64,000 nucleotides of DNA, taken from RBC038 sp041390625. Its GTDB lineage: Bacteria > Chloroflexota > Dehalococcoidia > UBA2979. The stretch lies in contig JAWKPM010000011.1 of the NCBI GenBank assembly GCA_041390625.1, positions 62,001 to 126,000 on the forward strand, read 5' to 3'. Position numbers and translations under genes: made by a program. This document shows positions 36,160-46,315 of the stretch, piece after piece (within the stretch, counting starts at the first letter, position 1; every line of letters starts with the position of its first letter). Below the pieces are notes generated by a model that had not been told where the DNA came from, ran no database searches, and was given only the letters and a program-made list of their open reading frames with translations.

Positions 36160-37537
36160 GCATGATGTCGACAGGCGCCACGGGGTCGGCCCGCCCAAGT
36201 AGTCCTCATCTCGCGCGGATCCCCGCGGTCTGGTTGCCGATTCTCGGCGCCAATGACGGGGCGATCACGCCACATGCGCACTGCCTGCGGCATGACTTTG
36301 GTCACATCTCTCGGCCGCAAGCCTGCCCGATAATCGAGCACACTAGGCTAATCCGTCCTGCGTAGCTGCCGGGTTGGCATGATTGCGGAGCCATGCGAAG
36401 CGGCTCTCAGCGCGTTGACGGAGGGACAGAAATGGCCGTGGCTCGGTCCGACTGGCAGCGCGTCGGTGTGCTGATCCTCAGCGCCGCTATGCCCGCGTAG
36501 CCGTCGAGCATCCGGGACTTCAGCCAAGCTCTCCATCGCCATCATGCAGGGAACGCGAGTGTCTGGAGGTGCGGGAGAGGCGAATGGCCCGTGGCTTTCG
36601 GGATGCGGGGCACCCCTTTACCCAGGCAATCAAGGTCCGCAGCCGCAAGCCAGATAGAGCACCCGGTCGTCTCTTTGCACGTCAGCGGCCCAGGCCCACA
36701 CGATGCGCCTACTCTGCGGATAGGGTGGGCACATAGAACTCCTCGCAGCGCGCGGGCGCATACTGGCTCACCTATCCGCGCTTAGCATCGTTCGACATGG
36801 GTCCCCATCTCAGAGTCCGCGTCGCGATTCTGCTCGGCATTCGATGAGCGGACGGCTGCCCTAAGGCGCCCCGTCGAGGCCAGCCGCACGTTCCGCTCTT
36901 CGAGCCGCGACGTTAGTTCGGCGCGCGTTGATCCGGGAGCTCGCGGCAGCGCAGTCACCGGCGGGGCGGTGATTGTCACGAACGTGATCGTTCCGAGCCT
37001 CAGACCTGACGCAGCCCGGCGCCGCCGGTTGCGCGCTTATACGCGGCCTCCACCATCGCCATAGACGCGAAGCCGCATGACGTGATCGTGTCCTGCGCCC
37101 GCAGGTACGGCCTTGGCGCCATTCTGGCTTCCTCCGCGATCCCGAGTTCATCGTCAGGACGACGAACATGCGCAGACCCCCGGTGTACCGCGGCACGGTC
37201 GTCCACGCGTATTGATATCGGGATCGTGCTTCTTGCCACTGCCGCACCGGGGCGAGCGAACGGTACGGCTTCCGCTCGACTCGCCTCCGTCCAAAGTCGC
37301 AGAACGTCGCCGCTCCAACGTCGTCCGCCCAGCAAGCCTGACGGCCGATTTCGTTCACGTGCGTCGTCCGTACAACACCTTCACCACGGCTGCCCTCCAG
37401 GGTGGCCCACCGGAACGAAGGAGATTGGCATGCAACGCAAGAAACGACGGAGCCGCCTCGAGGCCGCCCCGCTGACGCTGCTGTGTCGACACAGCGACTG
37501 AATAGCGTCTCAAGAATCTCAGGAAGGAACCCGTGAT
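36160..37537. other. 1.4-kb gene-poor stretch
   Basis: No intact gene was found. All frames are interrupted and codon structure is poor. A minus-strand frame ending at 37000 (SCGFASMAMVEAAYKRATGG) loosely resembles the C-terminal helix of a Gfo/Idh-type oxidoreductase, but too little remains to annotate. No clear promoter or structured RNA was recognised. Confidence 0.55.
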
Positions 37538-39145
37538 ATGGAACAGGCAGTGACTCGAGCCGCGCCGGACTCTCGCAAGTACCGGCTCCGGCACTGGACG
37601 CTGGGCGTGCTCTCCCTCAGCCTCCTCGTGATCGCGCTCGACGTGACGATCTTGAACGTGGCCATTCCCACCCTGCAGCGCGATCTCGGGGCGTCCGCCT
37701 CGGAGCTACAGTGGATCGTGAACGCCTACATCCTCGTCTTCGCCGGGTTGCTACTCACCATGGGGACGCTCGGCGACCGCTTCGGCCGGCGCAGAGCGCT
37801 CGAGAGCGGCATGGTGATCTTCGGTACTGCGAGCCTCGCGGCCGCACTATCCGACAGCAGCGGACAACTCATCGCGGCCCGCGCCGCACAGGGTATCGGC
37901 GGTGCGCTGATCATGCCGTCGACGCTCTCAGTCCTGGTCGACGTCTTCCCGCGCGAGGAACGAGCCAAGGCGATCGGCATCTGGGCGGCGGTCGCGGCCC
38001 TCGGCATTCCGCTCGGAATGGTGCTCGGCGGCTGGCTCCTCGAGCAGGCCTCGTGGGGCTCGATCTTCCTCATCAATCTTCCGGTCGTCGTCTCCGCGCT
38101 GATCGCGGGCCGCTTCCTCGTGCCAGAGAGTCGCGATCCGTCACCTGGTCCTATCGATGTGATGGGTGCGGTGCTCTCGATGGCCGCGCTCGGCGCGCTG
38201 GTCTACTCGCTGATCGAGGCACCTGAGCGCGGGTGGCTCGCCCCCCTGACCGTCGGCGGCCTCGGCGGCGCGCTGCTCCTCGGCGCGGTCTTCGTCTGGT
38301 TCGAGGCGCACGCCCGGGCGCCGATGCTCGACGTTCGCCTCTTCTCGAATGCGCGTCTCTCCGCCGGCTCGGGCGCCGTCGGCATCGTCTTCATGGCCAT
38401 GCTCGGGACGATGTTCCTCATCACCCAGTATCTGCAGTTCGTGCGCGGCTACACGCCGCTCGAGACCGGGTTGCGGCTCGTGCCGCTCGCTCTCGGGTTC
38501 ATGGTTGGTGCCCCGCTCTCCGCCGTGCTCGTGGGCCGGCTCGGGACGAAGAAGGTGATCGCAGGTGGCATGTTCATCGTCGCCATCATGATTGGCGGCA
38601 TGTCAGTGCTCGACCTGACCACCGGCTATCCACTCATCGCTGCGCTACTGCTGTTCACCGGCGTCGGCATGTCCAACGCGATGGCCCCGGCGACGGACGC
38701 CGTGATGGCGGCCGTCCCCGAGTCGCAGGCAGGCGTCGCGTCGGCTCTGAATGACACCACGCGCCAGGTGGGAGGCGCCCTCGGGGTCGCGGTTTACGGC
38801 TCGATCCTGAATTCGTTGTACGCGTCGAACCTCGCCGAGGCGCTCTCTGGACTCCCCGCCAGCGCGTCCGACGCCGCGAACAACTCGATCGGCGGGGCGC
38901 TCCAGGTCGCTGCCAGCGCCGGTGGCGAGGTCGGCGCCGGTCTGACGTTGGCCGCGTCGACGGCCTTCGTTGATGCAGAAGCCATCGTCCACCTCGTGAC
39001 CGGCGCCGTCGTCCTCGCGGGCGCCGTCCTGGTCGCACGCTTCATGCCCGCGCACGACCTCGATGTGGTCGGGGCTGCGGTTGGACGGGCCGATGATCGG
39101 TCGGTCGGACAGCTCGTGGGTGTGCCGGTGGCCGTTGAGGAGTAG
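37538..39145 (+). CDS. MFS multidrug exporter, DHA2 (EmrB/QacA) family
   Basis: 535 residues, ATG 37538 with AGGAAGG about 11 bases upstream. Fourteen membrane helices are predicted. Signatures: motif D1 LDVTILNVAIPTLQRDL, motif A GDRFGRRRAL, motif B-like LIAARAAQGIGGALIMPS, motif C AALGIPLGMVLGGWL, and LNDTTRQVGGALGVAV near the end. The family exports drugs or toxic metabolites with protons. No regulator gene is adjacent. A strong terminator follows. Confidence 0.93.
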   Translation: MEQAVTRAAPDSRKYRLRHWTLGVLSLSLLVIALDVTILNVAIPTLQRDLGASASELQWIVNAYILVFAGLLLTMGTLGDRFGRRRALESGMVIFGTASLAAALSDSSGQLIAARAAQGIGGALIMPSTLSVLVDVFPREERAKAIGIWAAVAALGIPLGMVLGGWLLEQASWGSIFLINLPVVVSALIAGRFLVPESRDPSPGPIDVMGAVLSMAALGALVYSLIEAPERGWLAPLTVGGLGGALLLGAVFVWFEAHARAPMLDVRLFSNARLSAGSGAVGIVFMAMLGTMFLITQYLQFVRGYTPLETGLRLVPLALGFMVGAPLSAVLVGRLGTKKVIAGGMFIVAIMIGGMSVLDLTTGYPLIAALLLFTGVGMSNAMAPATDAVMAAVPESQAGVASALNDTTRQVGGALGVAVYGSILNSLYASNLAEALSGLPASASDAANNSIGGALQVAASAGGEVGAGLTLAASTAFVDAEAIVHLVTGAVVLAGAVLVARFMPAHDLDVVGAAVGRADDRSVGQLVGVPVAVEE

Positions 39146-39166
39146 TGCACGATCCGCGGGCGAAGT

Positions 39167-39194
39167 GAGGGGCCCGGCTCACGCCGGGCTCCTC
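39167..39194 (+). terminator. rho-independent-like hairpin after MFS gene
   Basis: GAGGGGCCCGGC-TCAC-GCCGGGCTCCTC: a 12-bp stem (one G-T pair) with a 4-base loop, 21 bases after the stop of the DHA2 gene. There is no T-run, as is common in GC-rich genomes. Confidence 0.6.
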
Positions 39195-39417
39195 GCGCTA
39201 CGGACTGAAGTGGAGCTCGCCCCGCACTACCCGCCGCAGCCTTGACATGCAGTGCGGGAGCTGACGGAGCTTCGGCGTCGACGCCCGATCAAGGTGGCTG
39301 GTGCTTTCTCTCCTAGCGGGAGTCGGGCCTCGTGCATTCTGCTGCCTCCGTGGTGAACGTCCGCACGCGACCCTGGCGCGCGTCGCCCATTCTCGGTGGG
39401 AGCCCTATCTTGTCTCG

Positions 39418-41508
39418 ATGCGACTCACGGCAATCCTGCTGACAACGTTGTCGCTGCTCGCGGGCGCCTGTAGCAGCGACAACGACCCGCCCCCCTCCCC
39501 GACCGCCAATGCCGGTGGCGCCTCGGCGGCCTCCACCGCGAGTCCGGGGGCGGGCAGCACCGCCGAGGCCGGCGATGACGAAGACCTCGTCGAGTGGAAC
39601 GTGGACGTTGCCGAGCAGTTGACCGCCCTCGAGGCTGCGAACGAGGGGGGGCAGTGGACGGCTACCACCGCCCTCGACGCGGTCGAGCTGGTGCGCCCGG
39701 CGCTCCTCGCCGGCACGACGGCGCCCGCGCCGGTCGACCTGAACAGTCTGACGATGTTCCTGCTCGAGCACTTCGACGAGGTCGACCACGAGCGCTGGGA
39801 TGCGCTCGTCGCCGTTCCCGCTGGCTCGCCGGCGCAGCTCGTGGCGTACCAGCCATCACCGGTGCGCGACGTGTTCCAGGACATCGCAGAGCGAACGGAC
39901 GCCGAGTTCCAGACACGGACCGGTCACCGGCTGAACGTGCCGATCTACGTCGCTCTGTCGGACGTCGAAAAGCCGTACGACTTGAGCGCCGCGACCTTCG
40001 TATCGACTGACTACGTCGAGGGGTTCAGATTCCTCTTTGGTGAAGAGGACGCCTGGCAGCAGATGGCCGACGACGTCGCCGACATCGCTGCGACCTCCGG
40101 CGAGGTCTGCGTAATCGTGCTTGGGCAAGCGATGACTCGCTGGGATGAGAATCGCCAGCTGTCCGCGGTCATGCATGAGGTGACCCACTGCCACCAGTTC
40201 CAGGTCCATCCGCAGGGCCGCGTTGGGTTCAACGCGAGCAAGGTCCCCTGGATGGACGAAGGCTACGCCGTCTGGGCGGGTGAGGCATTCACCGGGGGGA
40301 CGCTGGTGAGCCGCCCGTTCTGGAACCAGTACCTCGGAGGCGGGATTGGGTCCGGACCTGACGGATTCCTCCTCTTCGAGGGTGACTACCGGGCGCACGG
40401 GTTCTATTCGAGGCTTGCGGACGCTGGCGTGAACCCGTGGGCCGAGTTCGTCCCGTGGTTCAACGGACTCCGCGCGAACCATGTGTCGAACATCGAGCGG
40501 TATCGCGGTATGACGGCCACGGCCAACCAGGAAGTGCTCGCGGGCTGGACCGCATCCTCCTCGCGCAATGACGACCTCGGAGCTCCGTGGAACTCGGACC
40601 ATGGTCCCGGGATCAACCTCGCGCGGAGCGCCCGACGCGCATCGGGCGCGCGCGTTTCCGCCGAGCGGACGTTCACCGCCAACCCCGGTGAACAGCGGTA
40701 CCACGCGTTGGAGGTCAGCACGCCCGCTGACGGACCGTCACTGATCACGCTATCGGCGGAAGGCCTCGCCACGTACCGCTGGGAGCATGCCGACTGGAAC
40801 GACCAGTTCGTGAATACGGACACGCTCGAGCTGAGCTGGTGCGTCGGCGAGGACTGCACTTGCGAGGACGGCAGCTCGCCAGCACCCGGCGCGATCTTGG
40901 CACCGATCGCCGCGGGGCAACGCCCAACCCTCCATGCCGCCCTGTTCGGAGGCGCCGGCGGCGCGCACCTCGACATCCGCGTCGAGTCACTCGAGGACGC
41001 CTGCGAGGAGCCGACGCCGACACCTGCGGCGAGTGGCCCGCTGGACAGCTGCCTCTTCGGGATCTGGAACCCCGACCCGCAGCAGTTCCAGGACCTCGTG
41101 CTACGCCTCTACCGACAGATCCCCGCGATTACCGGGATCACGCTCGTCGGCACGATCGACCTGACCTTCGACGACGATGGGACATTCTTCCATACCTATA
41201 GCGGGGTCGAGGGGACGGGTACCGTCGATGGCATCACGTACACGGCGACATGGTCTGGCGGCACCTTCGGGACATGGGAGGCATCCGGCGGCGTGATGGC
41301 GCTCACCTTCACCGGTTCTGACATCGTCGTGACGCTCTCCCCGGTTCCGATCCCGGTTGCGTCGCCTCCCATCCCGACGGCAACGGTCGAGACCAGCTAC
41401 AACTGCGGCCCGACCGCGCTTGAGATCGTTCCGCCACCGACGCCGCTCGACCTCTGGCCGATCCCATCGGATTGGACGAAAGTCGGCGACGTCGCGCCTC
41501 TGCGCTGA
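39418..41508 (+). CDS. lipoprotein with gluzincin-like metallopeptidase motif
   Basis: 696 residues; ATG 39418. The signal peptide ends in LAGAC (Cys18), followed by an Ala/Gly/Ser/Thr linker. A zinc-peptidase motif HEVTH (253-257) lies in VMHEVTHCHQFQ; Glu281 in WMDEGYAVWAGE, 24 residues later, would be the third ligand, the arrangement seen in gluzincins and peptidase-MA-like proteins. Later parts include a beta-rich domain (480-570) with the disulphide-like CVGEDCTCEDG, and a C-terminal lipocalin-like domain (CLFGIWNPDP to FTGSDIVVTL). It probably acts on the cell surface. The last 112 bases overlap the convergent CHAT gene. Confidence 0.75.
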   Translation: MRLTAILLTTLSLLAGACSSDNDPPPSPTANAGGASAASTASPGAGSTAEAGDDEDLVEWNVDVAEQLTALEAANEGGQWTATTALDAVELVRPALLAGTTAPAPVDLNSLTMFLLEHFDEVDHERWDALVAVPAGSPAQLVAYQPSPVRDVFQDIAERTDAEFQTRTGHRLNVPIYVALSDVEKPYDLSAATFVSTDYVEGFRFLFGEEDAWQQMADDVADIAATSGEVCVIVLGQAMTRWDENRQLSAVMHEVTHCHQFQVHPQGRVGFNASKVPWMDEGYAVWAGEAFTGGTLVSRPFWNQYLGGGIGSGPDGFLLFEGDYRAHGFYSRLADAGVNPWAEFVPWFNGLRANHVSNIERYRGMTATANQEVLAGWTASSSRNDDLGAPWNSDHGPGINLARSARRASGARVSAERTFTANPGEQRYHALEVSTPADGPSLITLSAEGLATYRWEHADWNDQFVNTDTLELSWCVGEDCTCEDGSSPAPGAILAPIAAGQRPTLHAALFGGAGGAHLDIRVESLEDACEEPTPTPAASGPLDSCLFGIWNPDPQQFQDLVLRLYRQIPAITGITLVGTIDLTFDDDGTFFHTYSGVEGTGTVDGITYTATWSGGTFGTWEASGGVMALTFTGSDIVVTLSPVPIPVASPPIPTATVETSYNCGPTALEIVPPPTPLDLWPIPSDWTKVGDVAPLR

Positions 41509-42803
41509 CGCGAGTGATTGCGGCGCTCAGCGCTCTTGGCGCTGAGGAACTGGATGACCCAGACAGCAAGCGCGCCGTCGGAGCCGAAGCCGGCCTCGAT
41601 TACCGCTTGATAGGCAAGCTCGCTCGAAGCCCCCAGCGAAAGCTGCTCGACGAAGGTGCCGAGCGCTTTGAATGCGAGATCGGACGGAACAACTTCGGTC
41701 CAGGCCATCAGCACGAATTGCTCGCCAGCCACCGCCGCCGCCAACTCATCGCCCGGAATCAGCCCTGTCTCACAGGCGGAGAGCGAGAGCAGGGTGTTGT
41801 CGAGCCCGTTCGGGTACCACTTCTTTGCCGTGTATTTGGTGAATCCCAGCGAGATCACCGCGTTCGAACTCTCGTTCTCGAACGGACCGACCAGCTCGAA
41901 TCCCTTGTAGAGAGTTGCATTGAGGTCGATCAGATTCAGCTCGAGACCCGTCGATACGACCGCGTAGCACCACTCCATTCCGTCGGGCTGGACGTTGCAC
42001 TCACGCGCCCCGTGCGTGGAGATGAAGATCGCGTCGTAGTCCTCGAAGCTAAGCCAGTCCTGGACGGTCACGTTTCGATCACCCTGGGTCCGGTTGACAT
42101 GAACCGTCACGTTGCCCTCGTACGCCGGAATCGACTCCAGGCGCTCGGCGAGGTGATCGGACTCGTCCCACTGGCTGAACTGCCAGAAGTACGGTGCGAG
42201 CACCAGTGCGCGCTTCTGGTCGCGTTGGTCGACCTCCCCATCCCCGGTCAGGTCCTCGCCCACGACGGCGATCGGGATGGGCACCGGGGCCGATGTCCTC
42301 GCAAGGCCGACTTCGGCCGTCAGGCGCGATCCAGAGTCACGGTGGTCCACGATCCACGCCGTAGACGCTACCTCGACCCGAAAGGCGATCGCCTCATCGC
42401 CTCCGAAGGCCTTGCGAAGGAAGTGCCGGCCGAAGGCTCATTCGTAGGATACCTCAACAATTTCAGCGGTTTCGACAGCCGCGAAAGAGGTCCCGCTCGG
42501 CACGGGCGGAGGGGCGAAGTCGAACCGCCGCGTGACCTCGCCGTCCGGCATCTCAAAGCTGTACACCCGCCCGAGCTCGAGGGTATCCGACACGATCGTG
42601 TTCCCACCGCCAATCTCGCCCGCACTCCCAGCGCGTGCGGGCCCAACGGACGTCGTGCCGCCGCTCCCACTCGGTGATGTGGCGGACGTGGTCCCGGCAG
42701 CGTCGTCCTCGGAGCCGCCGCAGGCTGCCGTCAGGACAGTGGCCGCCAGGAGCACGAGTAGGACACGCCCCACGTGTGCGCTCCGCGTGGGTCGGTGACT
42801 CAT
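41397..42803 (-). pseudogene. CHAT-domain (caspase-like) lipoprotein interrupted by in-frame TGA
   Basis: ATG 42803 (GAGGAGG at 8 bases) opens a lipoprotein signal (LTAAC, Cys28) and a 90-residue domain, then meets TGA at 42438-42440 (codon 122). The same frame runs on for another 346 codons to 41397. The downstream part has the CHAT peptidase dyad: His in IFISTHG and Cys in LSLSACETG, followed by GEQFVLMAWTEV and AYQAVIEAG. CHAT proteins are caspase/gingipain-fold peptidases. The stop is one base from TGG (Trp). It may be a true nonsense mutation, a sequencing error, recoding, or two separate genes (42438-42803, and 41397 from a GTG at 42350). Confidence 0.6.
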
Positions 42804-42891
42804 CGCCACGGCCTCCTCGTTGCGAGCATTTCGAGGCGTACCGGCGGATTCGCCGGAGGTTCGCCGCATCAGGCAGCGGAGTGCTCGGCCT

Positions 42892-43596
42892 CTAGTCTCG
42901 TAAGCTGCAGTCAATGGCCTCGGCGGGCAGATCCAAATCGAACGCGATGTCGACAGTCCCGGTTGCGCCGTCGGGCCAGTTCTGTTCGAGGGTCATCGCA
43001 CCCCGCACGTGATTGCCATCGATCTCGAACTCCATCGGCTCACCCGTCGGGGGCTGGCCGTTGGCGACCAACTGCGGCTCCAGGTTCATGAGCCAGTTGC
43101 CGTCGGGGTCGGTGGCAGCGACGCTTTCGTACTGCTCCACGCCGCTCGAGCCCTGCCGACTCGCGAAGCCCCTGATCTGATTCGCCTCGTAGGCGCCGGG
43201 ACCGAAGGTGGGGAGGGCGAAGGCCACCTCGCCCTCGACGACATTTGCGAAATCCGACGTCGCGGCGGAGAAGTCGAAGTCTGCTTCGTTCGGCGCGGCG
43301 CCGCCGAACGCCGATGCGTCAAAGGGCAGGCAGCGCACGACGATGTCGGCGTCGAACTGCTGCCCATCGATCGAGAAGGTGCCACTCCCAGACTCGATCG
43401 AGGCTAGGCCGCCGCCACCCGAGGATGACTCAGTCGCGACTGCCTGCGTCGAGGCGCTCGCCACCGGGCCGGAGGACCCGGCGTCGCCATCATCGTCAGC
43501 TCCGCCGCATGCGCTCACCGCCGCGACCGCGAGCAAGGCGAACATGGTGCTCGCGGTGCCTCCGAGCATCCTGAGTCGATCGAACTGCTTGGCCAT
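42892..43596 (-). CDS. lipoprotein, 234 aa
   Basis: ATG 43596. The lipobox is VSAC (Cys30), followed by an acidic and Ser-rich linker. The mature part (65-234) is strand-rich with a FSIDGQQFDADIVVRCLPF start and CSLRD end; the two cysteines may form a disulphide. No family was recognised. It lies 88 bases upstream of the CHAT lipoprotein on the same strand, and the two resemble each other only in their lipoprotein leaders. Confidence 0.75.
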   Translation of the reverse strand: MAKQFDRLRMLGGTASTMFALLAVAAVSACGGADDDGDAGSSGPVASASTQAVATESSSGGGGLASIESGSGTFSIDGQQFDADIVVRCLPFDASAFGGAAPNEADFDFSAATSDFANVVEGEVAFALPTFGPGAYEANQIRGFASRQGSSGVEQYESVAATDPDGNWLMNLEPQLVANGQPPTGEPMEFEIDGNHVRGAMTLEQNWPDGATGTVDIAFDLDLPAEAIDCSLRD

Positions 43597-43741
43597 GGCC
43601 CGCCACCCCTCACTCCGACAGACCTGGCTGCTTCGCGAACGCGCTCAGGCCAGCCTGCGTCGAATCTCGGCCAAAGACGGACTATGAGCGGAGCCTACGG
43701 ACAGGACCTTCAGGCGGCACTACTCAAAGTCGGCCCGATGC

Positions 43742-46315
43742 CTACTCAATCTCCACTGCGGAGGGCGCTGCTGAGGGGAACACAGGCGGCAGTTCGCCCC
43801 GACCACCAAGACCGAGCTTTGTGAAGATCGAGTGCAGATGGTTGCCAACGGTCCGCACGGACACGCCCAACAACTCCGCGAGCTCCCGGTCGCTCCGACC
43901 TGCCGAGGCGTACCGTGCCACCTCCAGTTCACGGGGACTCAGCGGCGAGCGGACCTTGAGGAGGTCGGGAAGCGCGGGCCCACCGCAAAGCTGGGCCAGG
44001 TGCCAGGCGGTGGCAGCTCGACGGGCCCGCGCAGCCGGTTGCGGCTCGGAAGAGGCCGCCCGCGCGTACGCCGCTGACGCAAAGAGCGGTGAGCCAAACG
44101 CCAGAAGGGCGTTACCAGATGCGACGAGCGCCTCCGGATTCCAGTCAGCCGCCGACGCCGCGTGTCTCGCGAACAACGCGACCGCAGGCGCATCGGTTTC
44201 GGCAGCCAGTCGGCCGAGGTGCTCGAGCACAAGTTCGGGATGTCCGAGCAGGACCGCGTCCCCGTATGGAAGCGCGGCCCACGCTGGAAGCGTCGCCTGC
44301 TCCGCACGCAGACCAGCCTCTAAGGCGACGCGCGCACCCTCAGCGGGGCGATCGACCCGGAGCCACGCCGCCGCTCGATCGGCGTGCAAGCGATTGCGGG
44401 CGACCATGTCGTCCAGCGGCCCCAGCTGTGCAAACCAGTGTTCACCTTCATCGACGTTCCCGAGCATGCCGTACGCAGTCGCGGCCATGGAGCGCGCCAT
44501 CGGCAGATTGTGAAACGGGTCGACGGTGGTGAGCTCATCAGCCGCGCGCGCGCTCGCTCGCAGTGCGAGAGTTACGTCGCCTCGCTCCAGCGCAACCATC
44601 GCGATGAGGACTGACCAGAGTCCCGACAGTCCACCCTCGGCGAGTGCACGCGCGTACCCGGACTCGGCGACGTCTGCCGCGGCCTCAAGGTCGGTGTACT
44701 GCAGCCACATGCCACGCGTGACCCCGAACTGGTCGCGAGCGAGTGGAAGCTCGCGGCGAAGCTCCTCGGCCAGTACTTCGCCGCGTTCGAGTTCCACGTC
44801 CAGACCTTCGAAGCGACCCAGCATCGTCCGAGCCAGCGTTGAGGACAGCAATGCAGAGGCCGTGACCCGGGCGACGGCACGCGGCTCGCCGAGCACCTCC
44901 TCAGCCAATCGCAGGGTCTCGGGGACGTCACCGCCAAGGGCCGTCATCAGCGCCAACTCCGCACGCAGTTCTGCGCGGGACGCAGGATCGACCGCGCGAG
45001 CGATGCCGGCGCGCAGTGCTCCCAGCCCCGCGCCGAAGTCGTGCTCGATCCAGAGCAAGTGCCGTGCCAGCGCCAGCGTCGAGAGCGCTCGCTCCCGCTC
45101 GTCGGTCGCCAGTCTGACCGCGCGTGTGAGTACCTCGCGAGCCTGGTCGGACTTCGACTGCACAGAGAGGGCGGTGCCGAAGACGAGGAGCGCGTCGATG
45201 CCGTTCGCGGTCTGGATGACGGGTGCGACGAGGCGCTCGGCAAGCCCGGGTTCCAGTGAGTTCAGCGATTCCCGACCCGCGCGCACCGCCAGCTCGGTAT
45301 CGATTGGCACACCCGCGTCGAGAAGGGCGGTCGCTGCCCGCAGCGCGTCTCCGGGGTACTCAACGCGCTGCGAAGCCAGTGCGCCCGCGAGGTCCGTCGC
45401 GAGCGCACTGCGGTGGAGGGCAGGCAGCATCGAGCGAATCGTCTCGGCGTAGATCGGGTGAGCCGTTTCGACGTGTCGGACCCCACCGATCTCGACCACG
45501 TTCGCCAACTCACGAGCCTCAAGCTCGACGAGCGCGTCTTCCGCCACCAGGCGACGCGCGACCTCGAGTCTCAACGGTGTCGCCAGCGCGATGATCTCGA
45601 TCGCCCGCCGGGCTTCGGCGTCCAGCCCACTCAACCGCGACTGTACGATGGCCGACAGTCGCACGGAAGGAGTGGGAACGCCCCCATCGCCCGACAGTTG
45701 CGAAAGCGTCTCGAGGAGGAACAACGGATTCCCGGCGGTCAGGGTCCAGAGGCGGTCGGAGACGCCGCCGTGTCGATGGCCTGCGCCCAGTGAGGACTCG
45801 ACAATCGCGTCGTGGGCCTCGCGATCCAGCGGTGGAACTTCGATACGGCTCGCGTACCCGTCCTTCCACAACGTCGTCAGCGTTTCGTCGAGCGGCTCGC
45901 CACTGCGATACGTGAGCAGCACCGAAATGCGCCCCCCGACCACGAGGCGGTGCAGCAGCGCAACCGATAGCGTGTCCAGGTGGTGAACGTCATCGACGAG
46001 GAGCAACAACGGCGACTCGCCCGCCGTCGCGAGAATGCGCCTCCGCGTCTGCTCCATCGTCAGGGCGGGATCGCCCAGCGGGCTGTCCGGCAGAAACCGG
46101 TAAAGCGCCCCGAGCGGGACGCTCGCGCCGGCGGGCGACGCGATGCACGTCTCCACATGCCACGAGGCCCCCACCAGCCGATCGCGCACCTCGAGGGCGA
46201 GCGCGGTCTTGCCAATGCCGAGGCTTCCCCCGAGCAGGACACACCCCTGCGCACGGCGAAGAGCCGCGAGGACCTCACCCACCAGGCCATCACGACCGAC
46301 GATGCGCCCCGGCAT
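43742..46315 (-). CDS. LuxR-family regulator with N-terminal ATPase (LAL/MalT-like)
   Basis: 857 residues, ATG 46315. STAND-type ATPase: IVGRDGLVGEVL, Walker A GGSLGIGKT (29-37), Walker B LLLLVDDVHHLD (about 105), sensor region VLLTYRSGE. A long helical TPR-like middle follows (300-780). The C-terminal LuxR helix-turn-helix begins LSPRELEVARYASAG and has RELAELLGVSVRTVGNHLHS. Such LAL regulators switch on operons when an inducer binds the ATPase/TPR part. It lies upstream of the two lipoprotein genes on the same strand and is a candidate regulator of them. Confidence 0.92.
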   Translation of the reverse strand: MPGRIVGRDGLVGEVLAALRRAQGCVLLGGSLGIGKTALALEVRDRLVGASWHVETCIASPAGASVPLGALYRFLPDSPLGDPALTMEQTRRRILATAGESPLLLLVDDVHHLDTLSVALLHRLVVGGRISVLLTYRSGEPLDETLTTLWKDGYASRIEVPPLDREAHDAIVESSLGAGHRHGGVSDRLWTLTAGNPLFLLETLSQLSGDGGVPTPSVRLSAIVQSRLSGLDAEARRAIEIIALATPLRLEVARRLVAEDALVELEARELANVVEIGGVRHVETAHPIYAETIRSMLPALHRSALATDLAGALASQRVEYPGDALRAATALLDAGVPIDTELAVRAGRESLNSLEPGLAERLVAPVIQTANGIDALLVFGTALSVQSKSDQAREVLTRAVRLATDERERALSTLALARHLLWIEHDFGAGLGALRAGIARAVDPASRAELRAELALMTALGGDVPETLRLAEEVLGEPRAVARVTASALLSSTLARTMLGRFEGLDVELERGEVLAEELRRELPLARDQFGVTRGMWLQYTDLEAAADVAESGYARALAEGGLSGLWSVLIAMVALERGDVTLALRASARAADELTTVDPFHNLPMARSMAATAYGMLGNVDEGEHWFAQLGPLDDMVARNRLHADRAAAWLRVDRPAEGARVALEAGLRAEQATLPAWAALPYGDAVLLGHPELVLEHLGRLAAETDAPAVALFARHAASAADWNPEALVASGNALLAFGSPLFASAAYARAASSEPQPAARARRAATAWHLAQLCGGPALPDLLKVRSPLSPRELEVARYASAGRSDRELAELLGVSVRTVGNHLHSIFTKLGLGGRGELPPVFPSAAPSAVEIE

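Noticed and set aside
42438..42440. Selenocysteine codon in the CHAT lipoprotein
   Set aside because: No SECIS-like hairpin was recognised after the TGA and no selenocysteine genes are in the window. Trp to stop is the simpler explanation.
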